Source: an uncultured Ruminococcus sp.
Lineage (GTDB): Bacteria; Bacillota; Clostridia; Oscillospirales; Acutalibacteraceae
Length of the DNA: 52,916 bases
Assembly: GCA_902785425.1 (NCBI GenBank)
Contig: CACZYP010000037.1
Coordinates: 1 to 52,916, forward strand
Reading direction: 5' to 3'
Below, in pieces: positions 9,036 through 18,522 of this stretch. The notes beneath the pieces were generated by a model. The model was not told the origin of the DNA and made no database searches. It saw only the letters and a program-made list of their open reading frames with translations. Made by a program: the position numbers and the translations under genes. Numbering within the stretch: position 1 is the stretch's first letter; each line of letters begins with the position of its first letter.

Positions 9036-12000
9036 ATGAGAACTCCTCCGCAAAGCTGTTGTGGCTGCTGTCGGTATAGATCATGATGATATTGTCCGCC
9101 TGCTCTCCTATAAGCTCGAGCCTTGATGTCGGAGCGGCAAGAATGATCTGCAGATCCTGAGTCTTAAAAAACTTCAGCATGCTTTCAATGCGCTCTTCGT
9201 CCATCTTGTCGAACGCCTCGTCGAGCATTATGACCCTGATCGTTTCGCCGCTGCTGTATAACTGAACGAATGAAGCCGCTATCGCAACATAATACGGCGT
9301 CTGCGTTTCGCCGCCGCTTTTTTCGCGGTACGTTTTTGAGAACTTCTGCGTTTTTCCGTCTCTGGAGACAATTTCGATATCGTAATCGAGATAGCTTCGG
9401 TAATCGGTGTATTCGCGTATAACGTCGTCGCCGTTTCCTTCAGAGACGGTCAGCTTGGAGAAAAGCTCGTTCATCTCATCGTGATATTCCTCGTCAAACT
9501 GTGTCGAAAAAAGATTAAAGCCACCGAGATTGAAGTCGGATGTTATCATCTCATACAGCCGCTTTTTCTTTTTGTCTGGCGTCCAATCGAAGCGGTACGA
9601 ATCGTTTCCGTAGTAAATGGGCTTAAGCGTTTTGTTAAGCTCTCTGAAAAGTGAGATGGCTTTTTCGATGTTCTCGCGCATTTTTGCAAGAAAGCTCTCT
9701 CTGAATTCGGTTTCACAGTTGTTCGTTATCACGCGCAGCTTTTCTTCGTAGCTTATCAGGTCATGCTTTGAAAGCGCCTCGTATTCCTTAAAATAAGCGG
9801 GCATCATGTTCTCCCCGTTGCCGAGCTCGCCGTTTTTATACATGGTCTGTAGCCTGTTCAGATTCATAGCCGCATTCTGCCTTTGATTTTCAAGCGTTTT
9901 TCTCCTCGGCTGATAATTGGCGAATATCGTGTCCGCAGATTTTGTTTTTTTATGATCGTCAAATCTTTTTTGTGCCTGCGTCAGCGCGTCTTCTCTGCCG
10001 GTGCTCATATCGTCTATCCGCGCTTTGACCATTGCGGCTTCTTTTCTGTGCTTCTCCACTTCTTCCGTATATCGTTTCTCTTCATATTCGTTGTGACTGA
10101 TGTCTTTTTTGACCGAATCGAGTTTTTCTCTCTTTTGCGAGAGCTGCTCCGATATTTTCTCCGCCTCCATCTGGAGTTCAAGATACGACGGGTCATTCTT
10201 CGCGTTTTTCAGCTTTGATTCAAGTTCCTTAAGCTCCGACTCCGTTTGCATGAGATCGCTCGGCGCTCCGATAACTTCCTTCAGAATTTCGAAATTGCAC
10301 CTTTCGATGTTTTTTCGATCTGTGTTATACGCCTCTTCTCGCTCGGAAAGCTCTTTCTTTTTATCGAACGCTTTAAGCTTCTCTGCTTCTTTAAGCTTAA
10401 GCTGCTGCTCGCGCGCGTACTTGCCGATATACGGCATTTTGTAGATCTTCGGGTTTATCTTCCGAAGCGCATTACCCTGATAAAGCATACATTCCTTCGT
10501 TATCGCGGCGGAATGCTCTTTGAGCGCCGATACGCTGCCGCACATTATTACATTTCCGAGCAAGCGGCGCACAAAGGCATGCGCATATATGTTTTCGCTC
10601 ACCACTACGCTCGCAAGGCTGCCTTCTTCGGGCTCTGAGTTTATATCAAGCTTTGCCGTGTTGACTACCGCGGCGGTATGTATTTTTGATCTGTTTCTAT
10701 CGTAGACCTCCGCTGCAATGTCGTAATACTGAGGCTCCACTATGATGTAAAATCTTTGAGTGTTGAGATATCCTTCCACGGCGTTCTGCCACTCTTTATC
10801 AGATATTTCGAGAAGATCGGCGAGAATGTAGACGCCCGAAGCTATCCCTCTGACGGAGAATTCGCGTTCTATCGCTTCTTTGAGCGTCGTAACGTTGTTG
10901 TCATACGTCAGTTTATTGCGTTCGGAGAGATCCCTGATCTCTCTTGAGAGGCGCTCGAGCTCCTTTTTGACAGCATCAAGCTCCGCCTTAGTCTTTCCCA
11001 ATTCCTCAATGATCTTTTCAAAGGCTTTGTCAAAGGAGCTTTTAAGCTCCGATATGACACTGATGCTTTGACCGACATCGAGCACGCCGTTTTCAACAGC
11101 CGTCAGTTCTTGCACATCGACCTTTGAATATACCGAAACGCATCTCAGAGCTGAACGTGTTTTTTTGAGCTGCTCCTTCATTTTTTTAACATCGGAAAGG
11201 AGATTATCGCGGTCTCTTTTCTTTCCTGTAATCTCATTTTTCAGAGAATTGATTAGCAGCGCCGTCTCGCCCGAGCGAAGCGCAGCTCTGACATTGGTGT
11301 ATTGCTCGTCCAGATCGGAGACAGCGTATTCGAGCGCATCGGCGGTCTTTTTATTCCGTTCGATGCTCTGACGGGCAAACTCGATCTTTCGCAGCGATTC
11401 GTCGATACGTTCGGTGAAAGACTCGTATTCGGCGATCTTTATCAGAATATCTATAACAAGTATCTGTTCGTCGATATGCAGCATACCATCGTAAGTGCTT
11501 TGGATATCCTCCAGCGCTTTTACCTGCCTTTTTACCTCCTCCACAACATGCTGTATCTCTTTCAGGTTTCTGATATTCTCGCGCAGCGCCTCGATATTGA
11601 CGTTGTTTTCGGGGAGTATAAACTGTGAAACGAAGCTCTTTACGTCTTTCATCGGCTTAAAAGCCAGCGATTTTGGCAATAGCTCAAAGAAAGTACCCTG
11701 CAAGTGTCCCAGACGAGTCTTGAATCTGTCTTTTGCAGCGGTCGTCTGCGGAATGAACGTGACCTTTCTGCCGTTGTTGCGGAACTGATCGTCCATAGAC
11801 GGCTTGTTGTCCGTGATAAATGAAAGCTGATCGAGCCTGCCCTCTTCACAGAACCACTTTTTCTTAGGTTTGCTTTCCTGATCGGGGGAGTCGATCTTTA
11901 CGCCGAGAACGAAATATCTTTGTTTCGCCTCCTCAAAAAACTCGAGAGCCACATAAGAGATAACAGCGCCTTTTCGCAGAAACTCGTTGCCCTCTTCGCC

Positions 12001-12231
12001 CGTTTTGCCGCGCACATAGCTTGTGAGATTACGTTTGCTGTCGGTGTTTGCGGCGAGATTGAACCGTCCGCTGTTTGTGGTAAGGATAAGCTGGATCGCG
12101 TCAAGTATCGTGGACTTTCCTGCGCCGTTTTCTCCGGAGAAAAGATTTATGTTTTTAAAGGTGATAGTTTCGTTGCTGAAATAGTGCCAGTTTATGAGCC
12201 GCAGCTTAGTCAGGATCTTCTTCGTCTGCAT
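9022..12231 (-). CDS. jetC: Wadjet SMC-like ATPase JetC
   Basis: 1069 residues with SMC/MukB architecture. Walker A GENGAGKST lies at 33-41, followed by long charged coiled coils (about 230-450 and 600-850) around a hinge-like globular middle. The ABC signature SGGETQ is at about 972 and the Walker B LDEAF near 1003. JetC is the motor that extrudes DNA loops and, with JetA, JetB and JetD, detects and cuts small circular DNA. The ATG at 12231 is preferred to 12288 because a GGTGA site precedes it and the SMC head begins there; it overlaps jetB by 26 bases, so coupling is likely. All catalytic motifs look intact. Confidence 0.92.
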   Translation of the reverse strand: MQTKKILTKLRLINWHYFSNETITFKNINLFSGENGAGKSTILDAIQLILTTNSGRFNLAANTDSKRNLTSYVRGKTGEEGNEFLRKGAVISYVALEFFEEAKQRYFVLGVKIDSPDQESKPKKKWFCEEGRLDQLSFITDNKPSMDDQFRNNGRKVTFIPQTTAAKDRFKTRLGHLQGTFFELLPKSLAFKPMKDVKSFVSQFILPENNVNIEALRENIRNLKEIQHVVEEVKRQVKALEDIQSTYDGMLHIDEQILVIDILIKIAEYESFTERIDESLRKIEFARQSIERNKKTADALEYAVSDLDEQYTNVRAALRSGETALLINSLKNEITGKKRDRDNLLSDVKKMKEQLKKTRSALRCVSVYSKVDVQELTAVENGVLDVGQSISVISELKSSFDKAFEKIIEELGKTKAELDAVKKELERLSREIRDLSERNKLTYDNNVTTLKEAIEREFSVRGIASGVYILADLLEISDKEWQNAVEGYLNTQRFYIIVEPQYYDIAAEVYDRNRSKIHTAAVVNTAKLDINSEPEEGSLASVVVSENIYAHAFVRRLLGNVIMCGSVSALKEHSAAITKECMLYQGNALRKINPKIYKMPYIGKYAREQQLKLKEAEKLKAFDKKKELSEREEAYNTDRKNIERCNFEILKEVIGAPSDLMQTESELKELESKLKNAKNDPSYLELQMEAEKISEQLSQKREKLDSVKKDISHNEYEEKRYTEEVEKHRKEAAMVKARIDDMSTGREDALTQAQKRFDDHKKTKSADTIFANYQPRRKTLENQRQNAAMNLNRLQTMYKNGELGNGENMMPAYFKEYEALSKHDLISYEEKLRVITNNCETEFRESFLAKMRENIEKAISLFRELNKTLKPIYYGNDSYRFDWTPDKKKKRLYEMITSDFNLGGFNLFSTQFDEEYHDEMNELFSKLTVSEGNGDDVIREYTDYRSYLDYDIEIVSRDGKTQKFSKTYREKSGGETQTPYYVAIAASFVQLYSSGETIRVIMLDEAFDKMDEERIESMLKFFKTQDLQIILAAPTSRLELIGEQADNIIMIYTDSSHNSFAEEFSYDEI

Positions 12232-12820
12232 TAGTTTCACCGCCGTTGATATATTTTTCGAGTCTTGCATTTGTTTCCTCATAAACACGATTCAATTCGT
12301 TTGTATCGAACGCGAGGATCACTGACGGAAATATCCGCAGCCTCGTATCGGGGTTTCCCATATCGGCATCCAGATTCGAGATGATGTGATATTTTTTTAA
12401 AAGCGCCAATGCCGAGCGCATATCCTGCTTCTTGATTCGATCGTTTTTCATACTGCGGTATCTTTCATACAGCTCGTCCACATAAACGATGACATGGTCA
12501 GCTTGAGAGAGTTTCTTGCGCTCTTCGATATAAATGATCCGAAGATAAAGCAGAATTATACTGTCAAGCAGCCTTAAGCGGATGCGACCCGTCCCGTAAA
12601 TGTTATTAAGGGCGATCACGCCGTATTCTTCGTTTATAACGATATCATATCCGAGCAGATCGAAATATGCTCTGTATAGTTCTTTTTCTTTCAGGATATT
12701 GTAATAGCAGTTTTTTGTATCCGTTAAGTCCTTCAGTATGAAACATTCATTCAAAAGCTTATTTGCGTTTTGTTTGAATTTATCCTTTGACACCGGGCCG
12801 AGGATGTTTTCAAGATTCAT
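12206..12820 (-). CDS. jetB: Wadjet MukE-like subunit JetB
   Basis: 204 residues, size and position as expected for JetB (DUF4194-like, MukE/KITE-type winged-helix protein that bridges the kleisin JetA and the SMC JetC). Secondary structure appears as helix-rich with a central basic ERKKLSQADHVIVYVDEL segment and a C-terminal winged-helix-like KKYHIISNLD. The acidic tail overlaps the jetC start. The start is one base after the jetA stop, with AAGGAGAG inside the jetA end. No catalytic residues are expected. Confidence 0.85.
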   Translation of the reverse strand: MNLENILGPVSKDKFKQNANKLLNECFILKDLTDTKNCYYNILKEKELYRAYFDLLGYDIVINEEYGVIALNNIYGTGRIRLRLLDSIILLYLRIIYIEERKKLSQADHVIVYVDELYERYRSMKNDRIKKQDMRSALALLKKYHIISNLDADMGNPDTRLRIFPSVILAFDTNELNRVYEETNARLEKYINGGETNADEEDPD

Positions 12821-12821
12821 A

Positions 12822-14240
12822 CTATCTCACTCTCCTTTTTAGCGTAAAATCCTTGAAAGTAAAGCCCTTGTTGCTGATGGTGTTCTCTTTGGGAATGACC
12901 ATAAATCCCGATCTCTTGTCGCGCCCGTAAAGGCAGATGAATATAAGCCTTATCATATCGCGCTTTGAGTTAACCTCTATTTCGGAGGCGCTTATTTCCG
13001 TTTTGCTGTCCAGAAGCGAGTTGACGTAAGCGTTGATGTTTTTCCTCGAAAAACGATGTTCGTTTTTCTTTTTCAGCAGCTCGCGCCGCTCTCTCATTTC
13101 CTCGTCAGAGACTATCGGCGCGGAGAACACCTCGTCAACATCGTTCATCTTTTTCGAGATCGCCAAAGTTTTCAGCGATTCGCCGCTGATAAACCCCTGC
13201 GGAAACATATTGAATATCCTGCAATAGTCGTCGGGAACGTCGTCGTATAAGCTGTATTCCTCCTCAGCATCAAAAGCGGCTGCGAGGCTCCTCAAAACGG
13301 CGGACAGCTTGCCCTCAAGATCATTGCTGTTTATAAACGCCAGCCGTGCTCTGTTTGCGGCATTTCTGATGTATTTTGCGTGCTTGCTGTTGATCTCTTT
13401 TTCGATCTCATCATACGAGCGGAAATTATCGATCACGCTTGTTATCATTTCCGTAAGCTTGCCGGCGGCTTCGTCCTTATCGTTTTCACCCTCGATATTC
13501 TGATATCCGACAACGGCTTTTTCCATCAGCGCTCTATCATTCAGGATATCCTTTAAACGGCTTTCGATCGTATTGCGGAACCTCGAAACATTATCACTTG
13601 TTTTCATTCGGTGATACGCCTTTGAGGCGATGACATCGTTGTACGAGAAAAAATGCTCCATGATCTCTTCGGCAGTCATCCCGTCGGTCAGCTCGTCGAT
13701 ATACTTTCGTATACCTGTATTCAGCTTTTTCAATTCGGTAAACAGAGCGAGTGTTCTCTCGTACACAGGCTTAATGACCTGCGGATACGGCCGATCGAGC
13801 AGCGTTTCGTTTGTGAGCAGCGAAAACACAGACGAGACCTCGCTCTGGTACTCCATTTCGCTTTGCGCCGAAACAGAAACGAATGCCTGCATAACAGACA
13901 CGGAATAATGCTGCATTACTATTTTAGCGTTTCCGTTATTGTCAAACTCATATTCCACCCAACCGTAAGCTTTCAGCTTTCTCAGAAACTCGGCGGCTTT
14001 CGAGCGGGAATCACGAAAAACGTCCTGCTCATCTTCAAATTGGATCTCGGCGGAACCGTTCTTCTCAAAGTAATCAGTAAGAAGCGCTATAAGAATATCT
14101 CTGTCCACGCCGTAAGAAAGCTCTGTGCGGTACGACTCATATATAATCTCCAGGCAGTCTATAAAAACACCCTGATATTTTCCGGTGAGAGGACGAAAAA
14201 AATCATTGCCGACTATTTCAAAAAGTTTTATTGTACTCAC
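12822..14240 (-). CDS. jetA: Wadjet kleisin-like subunit JetA, type II-like
   Basis: 472 residues, first gene of the operon. JetA is the MukF/kleisin-like member of Wadjet. This one begins with a winged-helix-like domain (FEIVGNDFFRPLTGKYQ, then GWVEYEFDNNG), has a long helical middle and ends in a second globular domain. The overall pattern fits the DUF5716-type JetA of Wadjet type II better than the DUF3375 type, but the subtype is a judgement by eye. The start is a GTG with only a weak AGGA close upstream; an out-of-frame ATG overlaps it. A good extended -10 promoter lies 27-55 bases upstream. Confidence 0.85.
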   Translation of the reverse strand: MSTIKLFEIVGNDFFRPLTGKYQGVFIDCLEIIYESYRTELSYGVDRDILIALLTDYFEKNGSAEIQFEDEQDVFRDSRSKAAEFLRKLKAYGWVEYEFDNNGNAKIVMQHYSVSVMQAFVSVSAQSEMEYQSEVSSVFSLLTNETLLDRPYPQVIKPVYERTLALFTELKKLNTGIRKYIDELTDGMTAEEIMEHFFSYNDVIASKAYHRMKTSDNVSRFRNTIESRLKDILNDRALMEKAVVGYQNIEGENDKDEAAGKLTEMITSVIDNFRSYDEIEKEINSKHAKYIRNAANRARLAFINSNDLEGKLSAVLRSLAAAFDAEEEYSLYDDVPDDYCRIFNMFPQGFISGESLKTLAISKKMNDVDEVFSAPIVSDEEMRERRELLKKKNEHRFSRKNINAYVNSLLDSKTEISASEIEVNSKRDMIRLIFICLYGRDKRSGFMVIPKENTISNKGFTFKDFTLKRRVR

Positions 14241-14266
14241 ATCCTGTCGAGTTAAGCATTATCATG

Positions 14267-14295
14267 ATTATAACATACTTAAGCTAAAAAATCCA
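14267..14295 (-). promoter_or_regulatory. Promoter of the Wadjet-helicase-Nudix operon
   Basis: On the minus strand TGTTATAAT gives a perfect -10 (14267-14272) with an extended TG, and TGGATT lies 17 bases upstream (14290-14295) as a weak -35. Initiation near 14260 would give a leader of about 20 bases before the jetA GTG. It is the only clear promoter ahead of the six same-strand genes. Confidence 0.6.
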
Positions 14296-14379
14296 TATAT
14301 AATCGAATTCACGCAAACCGGCTTTTTCAAACGATCCGAAAAAACGCGCGATATGTTCAGTGTTATACTCGAATCGTTC

Positions 14380-14520
14380 AAACCGCAAAAAACCCCACAG
14401 GAAAGCCCTGTGGGGTGAATTTGTGATATTGTACCGAAGCGGTAAGATTATCTCTTCGAGAACTTTTTGCGCATTGGAATGCGGTGTTGTGGGCGTTTGG
14501 GTGCTGTACGGGTGCTGTAG
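14380..14520. other. Attachment-site-like rpsI 3'-end duplicate, copy 2, with arm repeats
   Basis: About 85 bp (14380-14464) nearly identical to the genuine rpsI end. On the minus strand it encodes KFSKR and a stop, then the spacer, then the CCCCACAGG / CCTGTGGGG terminator with AAAGC loop (14392-14416). GGGTGCTG words follow at 14499 and 14510, 11 bp apart, about 35 bp from the core. It forms the junction between island 1 and island 2. Confidence 0.75.
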
Positions 14521-14719
14521 ATATGGGCATATAGGTTCTGATATTTATGTTTAAAGTGAATGAACGCACATGAAATACAATTGCCTACAGCTTGTGCCTT
14601 GATACGACAAAAGCAACGGTCACTCGTTTCGACGGATTAACACAAACAAAAGAACACAAAGCATCTCACGCCTATTTCATTCGGTATCACTTGAATTATA
14701 CTTACGAAAAACCCCCTGA

Positions 14720-14944
14720 TCGTCTGCGTTGACTCGTAAACGAGGGGAAGATCGTTGCCTATCTTGATGATCTCTAACAGCGTGTTTCTGCGGCTATTGA
14801 CAGGCAGGTGGAGCTTTGGAAGCAGACTGATGAGGCGTATTTGAACGCTGTAAAGAATGGGAATGTTAAGAAACAAATGGGATTGGAGAATTGCTTTGTC
14901 GGTATGGCACGAGAGATCGTGTTTGAGTGTATGGCTTATATTTG
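14720..14944 (+). pseudogene. Decayed short ORF, possibly TnpV-like
   Basis: One plus-strand frame reads as protein after two internal stops are ignored: LVNEGKIVAYLDDL, stop, QRVSAAIDRQVELWK and on to GMAREIVFECMAYI before the final stop. The spacing of the GK-x-x-x-YL-x-D, IDRQ and terminal E-I-V-x-E-x-x-x-YI parts recalls the C-terminal half of transposon-associated TnpV proteins. The match is by eye and weak. No start or N-terminal half is found. The rest of 14521-14977 shows nothing else. Confidence 0.35.
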
Positions 14945-14977
14945 ATGATAGACGGCTGCGCGTGAGGATGCAGCCGT

Positions 14978-17035
14978 TTAATCATCCAATAACTTATCTT
15001 CAAAAAACTTAAACGCAATATGTAGTATCGCATTATCTTCATCTGATATCGAACTGGAATGTGCGTCAATTTTCCTGAATTTGTTAATTGTCTCGAAAAA
15101 TTGCTCGAATTTTACACGATCAACGAAAATATTATTATAATCCTTCCACTCCTTAAGTATCAATTCCTTAAGTTGAGAAAAGTATAATTCTTGCATAGCA
15201 TGTGCAAAATCAGGTGCTGCCTTAATCTTAGATTCCTGGGTTTTATCTGTTGTTGTACCATTTATTTTCTGAATTAACTGTTCACGAGCTTTTTTTCCAT
15301 ATTTTATTTTAAGTTGATTAGCTATAAGGTTTCTCATTTCATTTTCAATGATACTTCTTCTCCGAACAATCTGCTCTCTTCTTTTAACATCATCAGTTAT
15401 TGTTATATCATATAGATTTTGGCGAACAAGGTAATCCCCGATGGATTTTATTCTAATATAGTAATCACCATCAACACATTTCACAAGGCAGTATCCTAAC
15501 AAATGAGAGATTGAACTATCGCCATAAATAAGTTTTCTTTTGAATTGATCGCTGCCGTCCAATGCTAATACTTTTAACAGTTCATATTCATTAGGATAAT
15601 AATCTGCCAACACTCCTAATATCTGCGCAAAAACTGTTTCCATCTGGGTGCGATAATCTGTTGAACGCTTTTCATAAGTATATTTTGATATATTATAAGG
15701 GCGAATCTGTTTTTCTCTTAATAATTCATTATTAATCTTACTACATACTTGTCTTGTTAAAAAAGGATGACCACCATAATCATCTACAAGTTTTGCAAAT
15801 ATTTCTTCATCAAAAGACAATCCTAAATGTCGACCTATGTTTGATACCATATTGTTGACATCGCTATACTCGAAAAGAGGAACAAAGATAGGGGTAAGAA
15901 TGTTGAAGATTGGATTATCAGTTCCATTAATTTTACTGTCTTCAATACATTTTGGATTTACGCCAGTAATAATAAACGAGAAAAGATAACAATCTGTCTG
16001 AAAGATAGATCGAATTGCTTGCCAAAAGAATAATGAGTCATTTTCATTTTTCCAGTGTTGAGAAGGTGAGGTCGAATAGGATATTTGCTCGATTTCATCA
16101 AAAATAAATAACATTCTATTATCTGATAGCAAATGGTATAGTTTCTTCAAATCTTTTTCAAATGATAAATTTGCAGTCATTTCATCGTAATCATCAGGAA
16201 AAAACGAAACAGCTGTGCTGTTTTCTTCATCATTAAGGTATTTGTCACAAATCTCTATTATTATTTGTCGCAAAAACTGATACCATCTCAAATGATGATA
16301 TTTTGTACAATCGAAGTATTTTACAACACCATTAGATTGATCAACCCTTTGCTGTAGTAGATTTAATATCGAAGTTTTTCCTATTTTTCGTAAGCCGAAG
16401 AGACCACCATGTTCACCTTGACGATATTTCCCAAACAACTCGGAGATTATATCAGTTCGGTCTTTGCCAAAAAACATATTATCATTTTGTAGTGGTGTTG
16501 CTACTCCGAATAAATCACGTTCGTATAGAAAAGTTCGCAGTCTGGCTTGTAAAAAATCTTCCGTTAATCCATCATCAATTTCTGAATATGAAAACGGAAC
16601 TATAAGTCTCGAATCTGGATTCTCCGTTCTATCCTGTTTTACTCTGTTCACAATGTCTTCACAATCATCAAACAAAAAACATGTAACCTTATCAAGACGA
16701 TTTTTGTACTCTGAAGAAACAGTAAGCAAAAAATCCAAGAAGTCTTTTGTCCTACTTTTGAACTCTCTGAAATTATCGTTACAACAAAGAATTAATACTT
16801 CATCGCCTAAATTGTATAGTTGTTTTAATTTATCAACTGGCTTGATAAAATGAATTGTGTAATTGGTGCTCTTGAAAGATTGCTCCCTTGAAAAAGTTAT
16901 CAATCCATACTTTGACATTTCTTCAATAGCAATACGTGTTTTTTCACTTCCTTTAATATTGATTTGTCTTCCCTCTATTTTTGATATACCTATAATATCT
17001 CTTGACGATACAAGTCTTGTCTTTGTTTCTGTCAT
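14978..17035 (-). CDS. STAND-type ATPase with C-terminal HEPN-like motif
   Basis: 685 residues. A divergent N-terminal sensor-like region (1-190) precedes an AAA/STAND NTPase with Walker A GLRKIGKTS (about 213-221) and Walker B LFIFDEIEQ (about 307-315), then winged-helix-like parts. Near the end R654-K-I-D-A-H659 fits the RX4-6H motif of HEPN ribonucleases, set in an all-helical C-terminal region. The ATG overlaps the stop of the methyltransferase gene by four bases (ATGA), so it is translated as part of the R-M operon. Such architecture suggests a signal-dependent RNase that acts when restriction fails or is blocked; this is inference. It might instead be a generic Orc/AAA-like ATPase whose motif is chance. 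Confidence 0.7.
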   Translation of the reverse strand: MTETKTRLVSSRDIIGISKIEGRQINIKGSEKTRIAIEEMSKYGLITFSREQSFKSTNYTIHFIKPVDKLKQLYNLGDEVLILCCNDNFREFKSRTKDFLDFLLTVSSEYKNRLDKVTCFLFDDCEDIVNRVKQDRTENPDSRLIVPFSYSEIDDGLTEDFLQARLRTFLYERDLFGVATPLQNDNMFFGKDRTDIISELFGKYRQGEHGGLFGLRKIGKTSILNLLQQRVDQSNGVVKYFDCTKYHHLRWYQFLRQIIIEICDKYLNDEENSTAVSFFPDDYDEMTANLSFEKDLKKLYHLLSDNRMLFIFDEIEQISYSTSPSQHWKNENDSLFFWQAIRSIFQTDCYLFSFIITGVNPKCIEDSKINGTDNPIFNILTPIFVPLFEYSDVNNMVSNIGRHLGLSFDEEIFAKLVDDYGGHPFLTRQVCSKINNELLREKQIRPYNISKYTYEKRSTDYRTQMETVFAQILGVLADYYPNEYELLKVLALDGSDQFKRKLIYGDSSISHLLGYCLVKCVDGDYYIRIKSIGDYLVRQNLYDITITDDVKRREQIVRRRSIIENEMRNLIANQLKIKYGKKAREQLIQKINGTTTDKTQESKIKAAPDFAHAMQELYFSQLKELILKEWKDYNNIFVDRVKFEQFFETINKFRKIDAHSSSISDEDNAILHIAFKFFEDKLLDD

Positions 17036-18522
17036 ATATAATCACCTCCGTTATTAAGTAATTTGAGTAATCTGTTATACAGTTCAAGGCGTATTTGTGG
17101 TTTTAAGCCTAAAATCGCCTCCGTTTTTATTAAATTATCAAGTGTAACGCTGCTTAAACATCTTGCTAAATCTAACCTTGAAAGTAATTTAACCGTATAC
17201 GGTCTCTTACTGTCTAAAAAAGCAATAGAAGTCAAATAATCCTGTACCGGTTTACTATTAAGCAGAAGCATTATCGTATAAGCATCATCATAGTTGTCAA
17301 AAGAAAGAAAATAGGATGTATCATCAGTCATAACAGGCTTATCAGCTGTTAAAAGGCTGAAAAGCGGCTTCTTATAGAAACCAGATACACCAACTTTATA
17401 AGGTGCAAAGCTATAGTCGCCAACACCAAACATTGAAAACGATCCAGATTTTTTATATATGATGCTTTTCCTCTTGCTGAAATCTTCACTATGTCTACTC
17501 AAATATGACCATAAGTGCGGATATTCCTGCTCGATATAGCTTGTGTCTTGTTTGGCTTTCTGTTGTGTTACAATAACAAATTTTTTAAAATCCCTGATAA
17601 TAGGAGACTTAAAAAAACTTGACTTGACCAATGGAAAGACCAGATCGTCTTCTACATCAACAATTTCCTTGTATTTATTTACAAAGTTGCCGTTTACCAA
17701 CTCTAATTCCATGACCTTACCGCAATCGTGTTTTACTCCGCTTCTCCATGTCATTTGACAAGTTCCTTCAAAGTCTTGGGCCTTTGTATTGGAAGAGACA
17801 AGGTGATTATTATTGATAGTAAGTGTATCTACTGCCTCTAATGAATCAAAGTCTTTCACATGACAAGCAATCGTAGTATATATTGCAGAAGATAGCTGTA
17901 TTACTAAGACACACGCAGCAACAGATACACCAAATACCTTTTGGCTATTAAAATTTAGCATTTCTATATTGTTGCAGGGGATAGAATTTCTATCTATTTC
18001 CAAAATAACATTTCTTGCAACTGAGGTTTTGCAAAGCATACATATTACACTATCAGTACCTTTAAACGCATTGAGCATTTGCAGTATCACATACTCGCAT
18101 ATATCAAAATTTGAAGAACCGGTCAATGCTTCAATTCCTTTAAGTTCTTTAAAATTTGTTTTGTGTGGTAAATTATAGTCAAGATCAGAGTTAGTTGCCC
18201 AAGGTGGGTTTCCAATAACAAGCACATTTTTATATCGGCATATATCTGGAACAGAAACATCAAAAATATTATCATTAATAAAAGTACCTAACGGCAATCT
18301 TTCATGTGCTATTTTAATATAAGAGCTATTAATGTCTATGCCGATTGAAGGTAGATGGAAATTCTCATAGGCAGAAACTATAAAATTGCCAAGTCCACAA
18401 GTTGGCTCAATGATTGCGTCAATATTGTTGCTCAAACCCTGCGCATCAAGATATGCACATACTCTTTCGCAGAACTCAATAGGAGTTTGATAATCACCAA
18501 ATTCTTTTTTATTGCCAAACAA
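17032..18522 (-). CDS. N6-adenine DNA methyltransferase
   Basis: About 496 residues from the TTG at 18522. The protein opens with a GDYQTP Q-motif, has the SAM-binding motif EPTCGLGNF (39-47) and the catalytic NPPW (about 103-106), the layout of gamma-class (TaqI-like) adenine methyltransferases, and ends in a target-recognition half of 300 residues. GGAG lies nine bases before the TTG; the longer frame back to 18654 is only overlap with the nuclease gene and has no ribosome site. The start overlaps the nuclease stop by 14 bases, so modification follows restriction in one operon. Confidence 0.88.
   Translation of the reverse strand: MFGNKKEFGDYQTPIEFCERVCAYLDAQGLSNNIDAIIEPTCGLGNFIVSAYENFHLPSIGIDINSSYIKIAHERLPLGTFINDNIFDVSVPDICRYKNVLVIGNPPWATNSDLDYNLPHKTNFKELKGIEALTGSSNFDICEYVILQMLNAFKGTDSVICMLCKTSVARNVILEIDRNSIPCNNIEMLNFNSQKVFGVSVAACVLVIQLSSAIYTTIACHVKDFDSLEAVDTLTINNNHLVSSNTKAQDFEGTCQMTWRSGVKHDCGKVMELELVNGNFVNKYKEIVDVEDDLVFPLVKSSFFKSPIIRDFKKFVIVTQQKAKQDTSYIEQEYPHLWSYLSRHSEDFSKRKSIIYKKSGSFSMFGVGDYSFAPYKVGVSGFYKKPLFSLLTADKPVMTDDTSYFLSFDNYDDAYTIMLLLNSKPVQDYLTSIAFLDSKRPYTVKLLSRLDLARCLSSVTLDNLIKTEAILGLKPQIRLELYNRLLKLLNNGGDYI

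Noticed and set aside
8224-9039. 271-codon plus-strand frame opposite jetD
   Set aside because: A Ser/Phe-rich antisense shadow of jetD.
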